A stretch of 64,000 bases of DNA from Streptomyces sp. NBC_00376. Its GTDB lineage: Bacteria; Actinomycetota; Actinomycetes; Streptomycetales; Streptomycetaceae. Positions 1 through 7,591 of this stretch are shown here, in pieces. The notes beneath the pieces are model-generated. The model did not search any database. It was not told the origin of the DNA and saw only the letters and a program-made list of their open reading frames with translations. The stretch is from NCBI RefSeq assembly GCF_036077095.1, contig NZ_CP107961.1, forward strand, positions 248,001 to 312,000, read 5' to 3'. Numbering within the stretch: the stretch's first letter is position 1; each line of letters starts with the position of its first letter. Made by a program: the position numbers and the translations under genes.

Positions 1-1
1 G

Positions 2-751
2 CTGCACGGCAAGCCGATCCTCGAAGCCCTGGCCCAAGACGGTGCCTACCGCTCCCAGTTCGTCACGGGGACCAGCAACGGCGGACTGACCGCGCATCCC
101 GGCGGGGACCGGTGGCGCTGGGAGAGCCGGATCTTCGGCGGGGCGTACGACGCGGCGTCCGCTCATGAGCGACCCGTCTACGGGGCGTTGAACTTCCGCC
201 GCAAGCCGGTCGGAGGTGCACCGCGGTTCGGCTCCGCCCACTTCCGGCTGACCGCACGGACCCTGGCGCGCACCACGTTCTGCTACCCGGACAGCTTCCT
301 CGAACCCTCGGACTTCGGTGTCGCGGCCCGCATGAGGCTCGTGGCCCTTGCCCTGGCCGACAGCCAGGACGAGCTCGACGACTACGTCGAGGCCCAGGTG
401 CACGGACCGGTCCTGCTGGACCGTCATGTGGAGGCGCTGGTTCTGGACCCGTGCTACCGGGGCACGGCTGTCGAGGCCGCGGCACGACGTCTCGGCTGCC
501 CCGTCGAGTGGCACCCGGGTTTCCGCCTCGGGGTCGAGACGCTTCGCCTGCACCCCGGCTACCGGGGTCAGGAGTACGTCGAGCTGGGCACGCGGATCGC
601 CGTCGGCGGCGTACTCGATCCCCGCATAGTCGGGGACGCGGCACGCGACGGACGCCACGACCCCCAGGCGGTCAAGAAGGTGTGGCACTGCCTGGCCCGC
701 TTCGGGTCCCCCGGTGCGGGTGGTGCCGGCGGGGCGACGGTTGCCCTGTGA
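2..751 (+). CDS. DUF3626 domain protein (5' truncated by window)
   Basis: The reading frame is open from base 2 and ends in TGA at 751, so only the C-terminal ~249 residues are visible. The text has the character of the DUF3626 family: a TSNGGLTAHPGGDRWRWESR stretch, then LNFRR..GAPRFGSAHFRL, then conserved LDPCYRG and HPGFRL motifs. The family is common in actinobacteria and has no established biochemical role. The true start lies to the left of the window. An internal TTG at 188 would drop the conserved N-terminal block and is not the start. Family assignment is from memory of conserved motifs; function is unknown. Confidence 0.7.
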   Translation: MHGKPILEALAQDGAYRSQFVTGTSNGGLTAHPGGDRWRWESRIFGGAYDAASAHERPVYGALNFRRKPVGGAPRFGSAHFRLTARTLARTTFCYPDSFLEPSDFGVAARMRLVALALADSQDELDDYVEAQVHGPVLLDRHVEALVLDPCYRGTAVEAAARRLGCPVEWHPGFRLGVETLRLHPGYRGQEYVELGTRIAVGGVLDPRIVGDAARDGRHDPQAVKKVWHCLARFGSPGAGGAGGATVAL

Positions 752-879
752 CGAGACCTTCACGGCTGTGTCCCGGCTGTGTGCCATCCGTCGGTCGGCC
801 GAAAATCGATGGCTAGCCTGGCGGCGCTCAAGGGGTCCCTGGGGGACGTCGGAACAGCCGGACGGAAGTGGGAACAGAC

Positions 880-2109
880 ATGGGCGGTCGTGACGGGCGC
901 GTGGTGTCACGCAGGCGAATACTCGGGCTGGCCGGGACCGGGCTGGGGCTGGCCGTGTTCGGGGCCGGTGTCGTGGGGTGCGGTCCCGAGGAGGAAGCGG
1001 ATGTCCGGGGCGGGGGTTCGAAGCCGGGCGGGGGCAGGAGCGGTGACACTTTCACCACCCCGCCGCCGGGCACCGCGCCCGAGCCGCTGTGGCGGGCGGC
1101 TGCCGCGAACACCAGCCTGTCCGGCAACGAGGCGCTCGCGGTGATCGGGAACGTGGCCCTGGTGTCGGGCGACCCGCTGGTGGGACGGGACATGGCCACC
1201 GGCAAGGAGAAGTGGTCGCGCCGCGGCGTCACCACACCCGGTGCCAAGCTCGTCCTCGGCGGCGGCACGCTCTACCTCGCCAGCGCCGAGTACGACGGCG
1301 ACGTGGTGGGACTGGATCCGGCGACCGGCAAGGAGACCTGGCGCAGCCGCCTGGGCAAGCAGTACGAGCAGCCGCGCCCGATCGCGGCCGACGACCGCCA
1401 TGTGTACGTGATCGCCGGCATCCTGGAGAAGGACTTCACGACGCCGAACAACGTGATCGCCGCGATCGACACCACGTCCGGCAGGATCGCCTGGCGCGAG
1501 CAGCGCGACGAGGGGACCGAGGAGTTCGGCATCACCGCCGCGGCCGTCGACGGGCGCCTGGTCTACACGGACTACCGGGAGAACGTGACCGTCCGCGACA
1601 CGGCGACCGGCCGGCAGGTATGGACGAAGAAGATCAGCCGGTCCAACAACCGCCACTTCGCCATGCACAAGGATCTGGTGATCGTGGCGGACGGCCGGCG
1701 GCTGCGGGCCTTCGAACTGGCCGGGGGAAAGGAACGCTGGTCGCTGCGGACGGAGGAGTTCAGCTCGTTCAACGACCCGCACGTCCTGGACGGGGTGCTC
1801 TACGCGGCCGACAGCGCGCGCGGCCTGTGGGCGGTGGACCCCGGTACGGGCAAGCAGATCTGGCACAACGAGGACCTGCGGGAGTCGGCGACGCAGGCGT
1901 GGCAGTTCGCCAAGGTGAAAGGCACCCTGTACGGCGCGACCGAGTTCGACAAGGACGGCGGCGTGCACGCCTTCGACGTGGCGACCGGGAAGCTGCGCTG
2001 GACCTACAACGACAAGACCGGCGACATCCAGCAGTGGTACGTGGTGGCGGGGGGCGACCGGCTGGCAGTGATGCACGGGAAGCGGATCTACGCGCTCCCC
2101 GCCGTGTGA
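880..2109 (+). CDS. PQQ-like beta-propeller lipoprotein with Tat signal
   Basis: About 409 residues. The N-terminus has SRRRILGLAG followed by a hydrophobic stretch and VVGCG, which is a twin-arginine lipobox: export by Tat, then lipidation on the Cys. The remainder contains repeated blade motifs (DPATGKETWRS, DTTSGRIAWRE, DTATGRQVWTK, DPGTGKQIWHN, DVATGKLRWTY), so it is an extracytoplasmic PQQ-type/YncE-like propeller probably acting as a binding scaffold. ATG at 880 is preferred; a GTG at 868 in the same frame adds four residues. The blades resemble those of the kinase at 7592-9724. No catalytic residues were recognised; PQQ binding itself is not shown. Confidence 0.85.
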   Translation: MGGRDGRVVSRRRILGLAGTGLGLAVFGAGVVGCGPEEEADVRGGGSKPGGGRSGDTFTTPPPGTAPEPLWRAAAANTSLSGNEALAVIGNVALVSGDPLVGRDMATGKEKWSRRGVTTPGAKLVLGGGTLYLASAEYDGDVVGLDPATGKETWRSRLGKQYEQPRPIAADDRHVYVIAGILEKDFTTPNNVIAAIDTTSGRIAWREQRDEGTEEFGITAAAVDGRLVYTDYRENVTVRDTATGRQVWTKKISRSNNRHFAMHKDLVIVADGRRLRAFELAGGKERWSLRTEEFSSFNDPHVLDGVLYAADSARGLWAVDPGTGKQIWHNEDLRESATQAWQFAKVKGTLYGATEFDKDGGVHAFDVATGKLRWTYNDKTGDIQQWYVVAGGDRLAVMHGKRIYALPAV

Positions 2110-2163
2110 TCCGGACCCCCCGGGCCGGAGCGCCCAGGGGCCGGGCCCATGGCTCCGAAGCAC

Positions 2164-3150
2164 CTACATGTCTTCCCAGGCCATCGAGCTCATCCGCCAG
2201 CCGGTGGGCGTCCGTACGAACTGGACCGTCTTGCGGCCGGAGCCCTCGAACCGCTCGCCGTCGCGGATTCCGGACTTCCGGTATTCGCTGGACCGGTGCG
2301 CGACGGACCCGAGGACTTCGGTCCGCTCGGCGACCTCCCATTCGGAGAACTCGGTCAGCGTCCCGTCGGTGAGCATTTTCTCCCGGGGGCCGATGAAGGA
2401 GTCGAGGTCGTAGACCACCGGCTCGGCCCCGGCGCCACCGGTGTTCGCGATGATCGTCGCTTGCGGGATGAACACCTCACGGACGGCGTCGAGGTTCGGC
2501 CGGCTGCCGCCGGTGTTGGTGAACGCGCCGAGGAAGGCGTGCATCAGCCGGTCGAGTTCGGCCTTGACGTCGGACGCGGCTTCGGCTTCGGGTTCAGCCT
2601 TGGCTTCCTCCGAGGGCCACTCCTCGGAGAGGACCGACCAGACCTCGATGTCGCGCCGCTCGCCCCGGTACTCGGTGTGCTTGCGCAGCACCCCGTCACG
2701 GGTCATCCCGAGCCGGCGCGCGACCTCGACGCTCCGGGTGTTGCCCGCCGCGACCCACCATTCGACCCGGCTCATCCCGCGCTCCGCGAAAGCCCAGTCG
2801 ATCAACGCCTCGCACGCCCGGGTCACCAGCCCCCGGCCCTCCCCGGCGGCCTCCAGCCAGCAGCCGACCTCGCACACTCCGGAGGCGCTGTCGAAGCGCG
2901 TGAACATGACGCCGCCGACGAGCGTGCCGTCCAGCCAGATCCCGTAGATCCGGGCGGCGTCCTGGGCCTGCTTGTCGGCGTAGCGCTGGAGGACGGCGGT
3001 GGCGGAGGCGCGGTCCGTGCTGAAGGTCGCCCAGGGTATCCAGGGGTCCACATGGGGCCGTGCACGGTCGATGTGGGCGAGGAACTCCGGCGCGTGCCAG
3101 GGTTCCAGAGGGCGGAGTCGAGCGGTGTCGCCGAGCGGCAGTGTGAACAC
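2164..3150 (-). CDS. GNAT acetyltransferase fused to NTF2/SnoaL-like domain
   Basis: 328 residues from GTG 3150, with a GAGG-type ribosome site just upstream. Residues 1-180 read as a RimJ/RimL-type GNAT N-acetyltransferase (TARLRPLEPWHAPEF, CEVGCWLEAAGEGRGLVTRACEAL with the acetyl-CoA loop, and the late ARRLGMTRDGVLRKHTEY block). After an acidic EEAKAEPEAEAA linker, residues ~200-328 form a different small domain (LDRLMHAFLGAFTN ... VREVFIPQATIIANTGG ... KTVQFVRTPTGWRMSSMAWEDM) typical of DUF4440/NTF2-like folds. The fusion is uncommon. It is divergent from the TetR at 3203 and shares a repeat-containing intergenic region with it. The GNAT call is firm, the second domain moderate, the substrate unknown. 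Confidence 0.8.
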   Translation of the reverse strand: MFTLPLGDTARLRPLEPWHAPEFLAHIDRARPHVDPWIPWATFSTDRASATAVLQRYADKQAQDAARIYGIWLDGTLVGGVMFTRFDSASGVCEVGCWLEAAGEGRGLVTRACEALIDWAFAERGMSRVEWWVAAGNTRSVEVARRLGMTRDGVLRKHTEYRGERRDIEVWSVLSEEWPSEEAKAEPEAEAASDVKAELDRLMHAFLGAFTNTGGSRPNLDAVREVFIPQATIIANTGGAGAEPVVYDLDSFIGPREKMLTDGTLTEFSEWEVAERTEVLGSVAHRSSEYRKSGIRDGERFEGSGRKTVQFVRTPTGWRMSSMAWEDM

Positions 3151-3166
3151 GGATACCTCGTCCCTG

Positions 3167-3193
3167 GGTACGTAACAAGCGTTCGGTACGTAA
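3167..3193. promoter_or_regulatory. Putative TetR operator in divergent intergenic region
   Basis: Two copies of GGTACGTAA occur at 3167-3175 and 3185-3193, 18 bp apart. Each contains the self-complementary core TACGTA, so the pair also reads as an inverted repeat. They lie between the divergent starts at 3150 (GNAT fusion) and 3203 (TetR), where an autoregulatory operator would sit. Function is inferred from position. Confidence 0.55.
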
Positions 3194-3202
3194 GGTAGCA
3201 GC

Positions 3203-3811
3203 ATGCCGCCCGCACCCGGAGACCGTGAAGCCCGCCGCGACGATGTGTCCCGGGCGGTGTGGGACGTACTCGCCGACAAGGGGTTCGGCGGGCTGACGCT
3301 GCGTGCCGTCGCAGCAGCGATGGGCGTCTCGACCGGGATGCTCATGCACTACTTCCCGACCAAGCGGGCCTTGATCGCGCATGCCCTGGACCTGCTGGAG
3401 AAGCGCACCGCGGAACGTCCGCGCCGCGAGCGTCCGGCCGAGGGCCTGGCCACCGTGCGGGCCATGCTGCTGGACATCCTGCCGCTGACCGAGGGCGACA
3501 CCGCCCGCAACCGCATCTGGGTCAGCTCCTGGGATCTGGCCCTCGCCGACGACGGGCTGGCCACGGACCAGGCCGGCCGCTACACCCGGCTGCGCTCGAC
3601 GCTCAGTCCGCACTTCGAGGCCGCGCGGGGTCTGGGCGAAGTCCCCGAAGCCGCCGACCCGGAGCAACTCGCCGCCACGGCGGTCGCGTTCACCCACGGG
3701 CTCGTCGTCCAGGCCCTCTTCGACCCCGGCCGTTTCCCCGAGGACGTACAGATCGCCATGCTCGACGGCTTCCTCGCCTCGGTCGCACCGCTCGGGCCCG
3801 CACGGCGATGA
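3203..3811 (+). CDS. TetR/AcrR family regulator
   Basis: 202 residues. The N-terminal helix-turn-helix is clear: VWDVLADKGFGGLTLRAVAAAMGVSTGMLMHYFPTKRALIAHAL. This is the standard TetR arrangement of helix 1, the LTLRAVAAAMGVS turn and the YF-TKRAL recognition end. The C-terminal part (DQAGRYTRLRSTLSPHFEAARG) resembles BetI/TetR_C_6 ligand-binding domains. It is transcribed divergently from the GNAT-NTF2 fusion, which is its likely target, through the GGTACGTAA repeats at 3167-3193. The ligand is unknown. Confidence 0.9.
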   Translation: MPPAPGDREARRDDVSRAVWDVLADKGFGGLTLRAVAAAMGVSTGMLMHYFPTKRALIAHALDLLEKRTAERPRRERPAEGLATVRAMLLDILPLTEGDTARNRIWVSSWDLALADDGLATDQAGRYTRLRSTLSPHFEAARGLGEVPEAADPEQLAATAVAFTHGLVVQALFDPGRFPEDVQIAMLDGFLASVAPLGPARR

Positions 3812-3846
3812 GCCCATGCCCGGTGGTTCCGGGCGCGCGCATCGAG

Positions 3847-4836
3847 CTATAGGTCGTCGACGCCCTCGCCGTCGCGCAGCTTCCGCCAGATGCGGGTGCG
3901 GTGCAGCGCGTAGAGGGCGATGAGCAGGAACACCGCCTGCAGTCCCACGGCGAGCAGCCAGAAGACGTCCCTGCTCTCCAGCTCGTCGGTCAAGTAGCTG
4001 AAGTTCATGCCGAAGAACCCGGTCAGGAAGGTCAGCGGCAGAAAGATCGTCGACACGATCGCCAGCCGGTTGATCACGCTGTTCTGTTCGCCCGACACCA
4101 GTGAGGAGTAACTGGCGAAGGCGCGGCGGGCGGAGTCCTGCAGCGACTCGATGTCCGTGAGCACCAGCCTCGCCGTGTGCTGGTAGTCGCGGGCGAGCTT
4201 CTGGCGCTCCTCGGGGAACCCGGGGTTCATCATCCGGCGTGTGAAGATCTCGTCCGTCACCTGGAGGTAGGGCAGCAGCGCGTGGTGCAGGAGCGCCCCG
4301 CGCCGACGTAGCTGCGCCAGACGGTAGACGTGCTGGGGGACCCGGTGCTGGAACATCTCGTCCTCCAGGTCCTCCACCTCCAGCAGGGCCTGCACGGCGG
4401 ACCTGCGGAAGGTGTCCAGGGCTTCCTCCAGCAGCAGGAACAGCATGGCCACGCTGTCGGGCGGCCTTTCGCGCGGCAACCTGGCGATGAGGCTCCTGAT
4501 CGGTTCGGTCGGACCCCGGTGCACCGTGATCAGGTACCGCTCGGTCACGAAGGCGTGGACATGCGTGATTCGGGCCGCCTGGACCATCGGCACGACGAAC
4601 GCGGCGCTGTCCCCGAGGAACTCGACCCGCGCGGATTCGCCCGCCCTGCCGAGCCACGCCACGTCCTCGGTCTCCAGCCCGAGCAGGTGGGCGACCGGCT
4701 GTTCGCCGGGCGGTACCTCCTCGGGCAGCTCGATGTCCACGAGCAGGAAACGGGATGTCGCCAGTCGCTCACGTGCCTCCGACACATGGGCGTGGGTGAC
4801 GGTGCCTTCCGGCATCGACACCATCGATACGATCAT
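3847..4836 (-). CDS. corA: CorA-type divalent cation transporter
   Basis: 329 residues from ATG 4836, preceded by GAGGGACG; two further in-frame ATGs lie 12 and 21 bases inside. The C-terminus has the CorA signature GFFGMNF between two transmembrane helices (LAIVSTIFLPLTFLTGFF and VFWLLAVGLQAVFLLIALYAL), ending in a basic tail. The large N-terminal cytosolic domain carries the long helices typical of the funnel (LLEEALDTFRRSAVQALLEVEDLEDEMF). The family makes homopentameric Mg2+/Co2+ channels of the plasma membrane. The gene is convergent with the TetR at 3203-3811 and no regulator was seen. Confidence 0.9.
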   Translation of the reverse strand: MIVSMVSMPEGTVTHAHVSEARERLATSRFLLVDIELPEEVPPGEQPVAHLLGLETEDVAWLGRAGESARVEFLGDSAAFVVPMVQAARITHVHAFVTERYLITVHRGPTEPIRSLIARLPRERPPDSVAMLFLLLEEALDTFRRSAVQALLEVEDLEDEMFQHRVPQHVYRLAQLRRRGALLHHALLPYLQVTDEIFTRRMMNPGFPEERQKLARDYQHTARLVLTDIESLQDSARRAFASYSSLVSGEQNSVINRLAIVSTIFLPLTFLTGFFGMNFSYLTDELESRDVFWLLAVGLQAVFLLIALYALHRTRIWRKLRDGEGVDDL

Positions 4837-5068
4837 CGTCCCTCGCCGAATCCGTATTCCGCCCGCCTTCGGACCCATCTTCGGGGCGGGAAGCACGCCG
4901 GGCCGGACGTACGCGCCGACCACGAGGATGACGCGGACCACGGGAATGACGCGGACCACGGACCGACTCCCGCCCGCGCAACCACCGCTTCCCACCCGGC
5001 GGACGGGCGTCCGGGCTGTTCGAGGGAACGGCCTGTGTCGTGCGGGGAGGTGCGGGCGTCCCGGCTCC

Positions 5069-5084
5069 TACGGTCGCCGGTATG
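5069..5084 (+). promoter_or_regulatory. Leaderless-type -10 (TACGGT) next to ATG
   Basis: TACGGT at 5069-5074 matches the actinobacterial -10 TANNNT pattern and ends seven bases before the ATG at 5082. There is no ribosome site at normal distance, so the mRNA probably starts at or near the initiation codon. Confidence 0.45.
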
Positions 5085-6502
5085 ACGTACGTATCGCAGG
5101 AGGAGTCCCGGCCGAGCCGGCGCACCGCGCTCACCGGACTCACCGGGCTCGTCGGTTGGGGCGGGGCCGCGCTGGCCGCCGGTTGCACTCCCGCGAACAG
5201 AGCCCCCTCCGCGCAAGGGCCCTCGCCCGCGCCCACGGCGTCGGCCACCCGTTCGCCGGCCGGCACCACACCCGGGGCGATGACGCTCTTCCAGGACCCG
5301 GCGTTCAATTTCAACGGCCTGTGGGCCCTCGGCGGGGCGGGGTTCGGCGGCAGCGAGGTGGGCGAGGTGCTCACCGCCGTGAACACGATCAACAAGGCCG
5401 GCCTCTCCGCGCAGACGTACGTCGAGACCTTCAAGAAGCTCGGCGACCGGCTGATGGGGGCACCCCGGGGCAGCCGGCCCGACCGGCGGACCAGGCGCTT
5501 CCGTGCACTGCGCGCCGCGCAGTACTACGCCCAGGCGCTGTTCTTCGTACTCGGCTCCGACGCGCCCGCCGGCGAGGAGCAGCTGTACAAGTCGGGGCGC
5601 GGCGCCTGGGACACGTTCTGCGAGCTGTCCGACCCGGCGCCGGTGACGTCGGACGTTCCGTACGGGCAGACCCCGCTGCCGGTGTGGTTCTTCCGCCCCG
5701 ACGACTCCGGCAAGCAGCGCCCCACCATGATCCTCACCAACGGCAGCGACGGGCAGAACGTCGACATGTGGGCCTACGGTGTCGCGGCCGCGCTGGAACG
5801 TGACTGGAACGCCCTCGTGTACGACGGGCCGGGCCAGGGGCAGTTGCTCTTCGTGAACCGTGTGGTCTTCACGCCGCGCTGGGAGACGGTGGTCACCCCG
5901 CTCGTCGACTGGCTGGTCGCCCGTTCCGACGTGGACGCCGACCGGATCGTCCTGACCGGGCTGAGCATGGCGGGCAACCTGGCTCCCCGTGCCGCGGCCT
6001 TCGAGAAGCGGATCGCCGCTCTGGTGGCGATGCCCGGATGCCTGGAACCCTGGCTGGGCTTCCCGCCGGAGATCCGGAAGATCCTCGCCCCGAGCAAGGC
6101 GGAGACCAACGACATCTGGAACAAGGAGGTCGTCCCCGGACTGTCCGCAGCCGATGCGGCGACGATGAAGAAACGCTTCGAACCCTTCTCCGTACCGGCG
6201 ATGCTCGCCGCCCGCGAGGGCAAGGTCTTCACCGACTTCTACACCCCCGCCAAACGCATCGAGTCACTGACGCTCACGAGCGTCGTGGACCGCATCACGA
6301 TGCCGACCCTGGTCCTCGACTACGAGTACGAGCAGTTCTATCCCGGACAGCCGCGCCGGATGTTCGACAGGCTGACGTCCCCCAAGGACTACGTGAGACT
6401 CACCGCGGCCACCGGAGCGCAGCTGCACTGTTCCCCGATGGCTCCGCAGCAGCACTGCGATGTCGTCTTCACTGGTTGCAGGAGAAGCTGCCGGGGCGCT
6501 GA
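5082..6502 (+). pseudogene. Tat-exported alpha/beta hydrolase with C-terminal frameshift
   Basis: The frame from ATG 5082 encodes a twin-arginine signal (RPSRRTALTGLTGLVGWGG), a lipobox-like LAAGCTP, then an alpha/beta hydrolase: the nucleophile elbow is TGLSMAGNLAPR (GLSMAG) and a late Asp/His region includes TMPTLVLDYEYEQFYPGQPRRMFD. The natural ending, WLQEKLPGR then TGA at 6500-6502, is in the next frame. At ~6470 the sequence reads CACGTC-less TTCACTGG where TTCGACTGG would keep the frame, so one base seems missing. As written, the unshifted frame runs on antisense to the next gene until 7061. This is either a real inactivating or C-terminal-altering mutation or a sequence error. The catalytic core precedes the break. 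Confidence 0.75.
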
Positions 6503-6554
6503 CAGCGGTGGGCGCGCCCAGGGCCGAGGCCCGGAGCACGCCCACTCCCCGGTG

Positions 6555-7180
6555 TCAGACGACGACGAGATGCTTGGGGGCCGCGTCCCGGTCGAGGTTG
6601 CGGAACAGCTTCTTGATGTCCTCCGGGGCGAGCTTGATGCAGCCCGCGGACTTGTAGTCGCCCACGCCGTCCCAGCGCCTGCTCTCGGTGCTGCCCTGCC
6701 CTCCGGTACGGGTCATCTCGCTGTGGATGAAGAGTTCCGTGCGCGTGGTCCGGCCGTTCTTGCACGTCTTGTTGCTCAGGGGGATGGCATAGCCCTTGAT
6801 GAGGTTGCCGTTGTAGCGGGTCTGACGGGCGCCGACGGTGTAGGTGCCCGCGGGCAGCCATCCCTTGGCCGAGGCGCACTCGTCGCGCCCCTTGGCGTGG
6901 TTGCGGCCGAGTCCGGAGCCGGCGCGGGACACGGCCTGCGTCTTGTTGTCGCGTACCACCAGCAGCCGGGAGTTCTGCGGGTCGGCGGAGTTCCGTACGA
7001 ACTTCAAGGTGGTGACGGCGGCGGCAGCAGCCGGCCGGCCGCCGGCCGCGGGGCGGCCTGACCGCTCGGGGCGGTGACGGCGGCAACGGTCATCAGGTCC
7101 ATGGCACTCAGACCGATGGCGGCGGCACGGACACGCAGGGGAGAGGCAGAGGCTGAGGTAGAGGTTGAGGTTGCGGACAT
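6555..7180 (-). pseudogene. L,D-transpeptidase family secreted protein, frameshifted after signal peptide
   Basis: The mature part carries the L,D-transpeptidase (YkuD-type) catalytic pattern: FIHSEM and, later, the SAGCIKL motif with the nucleophile Cys and its SxGC context. Such enzymes form 3-3 peptidoglycan cross-links outside the membrane. The only good start is ATG 7180 with GAAGGAG upstream; it gives a Sec signal (RVRAAAIGLSAMDLMTVAAVTAPSGQAA) in a different frame from the catalytic domain. The frames join inside the very GC-rich stretch ~7025-7060, so one indel is implied. Without the shift the signal frame ends after ~58 residues. A convergent neighbour (5082-6502) is also frameshifted, which raises the possibility of sequencing error. 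Confidence 0.7.
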
Positions 7181-7591
7181 GGGTGACTGCTCCTTCGACG
7201 GGTGGTGGAGCGGCAGGCCCCGGGCGTCCGGGGCGCCGTGGACCAACCATGAGCCCTCGGGGAGGCGGTACGGAACGCCCGGCGGCGATGCGCCGATGGG
7301 CGGTCGTACATGCCCTCATGCGCACCCCATGCACCGCTCCGACCTGCGCTTATGCATGCCGGATGAATATCGGACGCGGTGCGGTCGAGCCGTGGGCAGG
7401 CAGTGGGCACGGGGCGGGTCCGGAGCGGGAGCAGGACCGCGCACCCGGTGCCGGGCATCTCGGGTTCGAGTCGATTCCGCTCTGCTGTCGGTGGGCGCGG
7501 CGCAGGCGTGGGATCTTCGATACGGTCCCGCGAGGGCGAGGCCGGCCCGACGCGGGTGGCGTGGCGGGTGTCCGAGCGGGGTGGGGTGGCT

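Noticed and set aside
6503..7061. Plus-strand continuation of the alpha/beta hydrolase frame past 6502
   Set aside because: It is antisense to the L,D-transpeptidase and loses hydrolase similarity after the frameshift.
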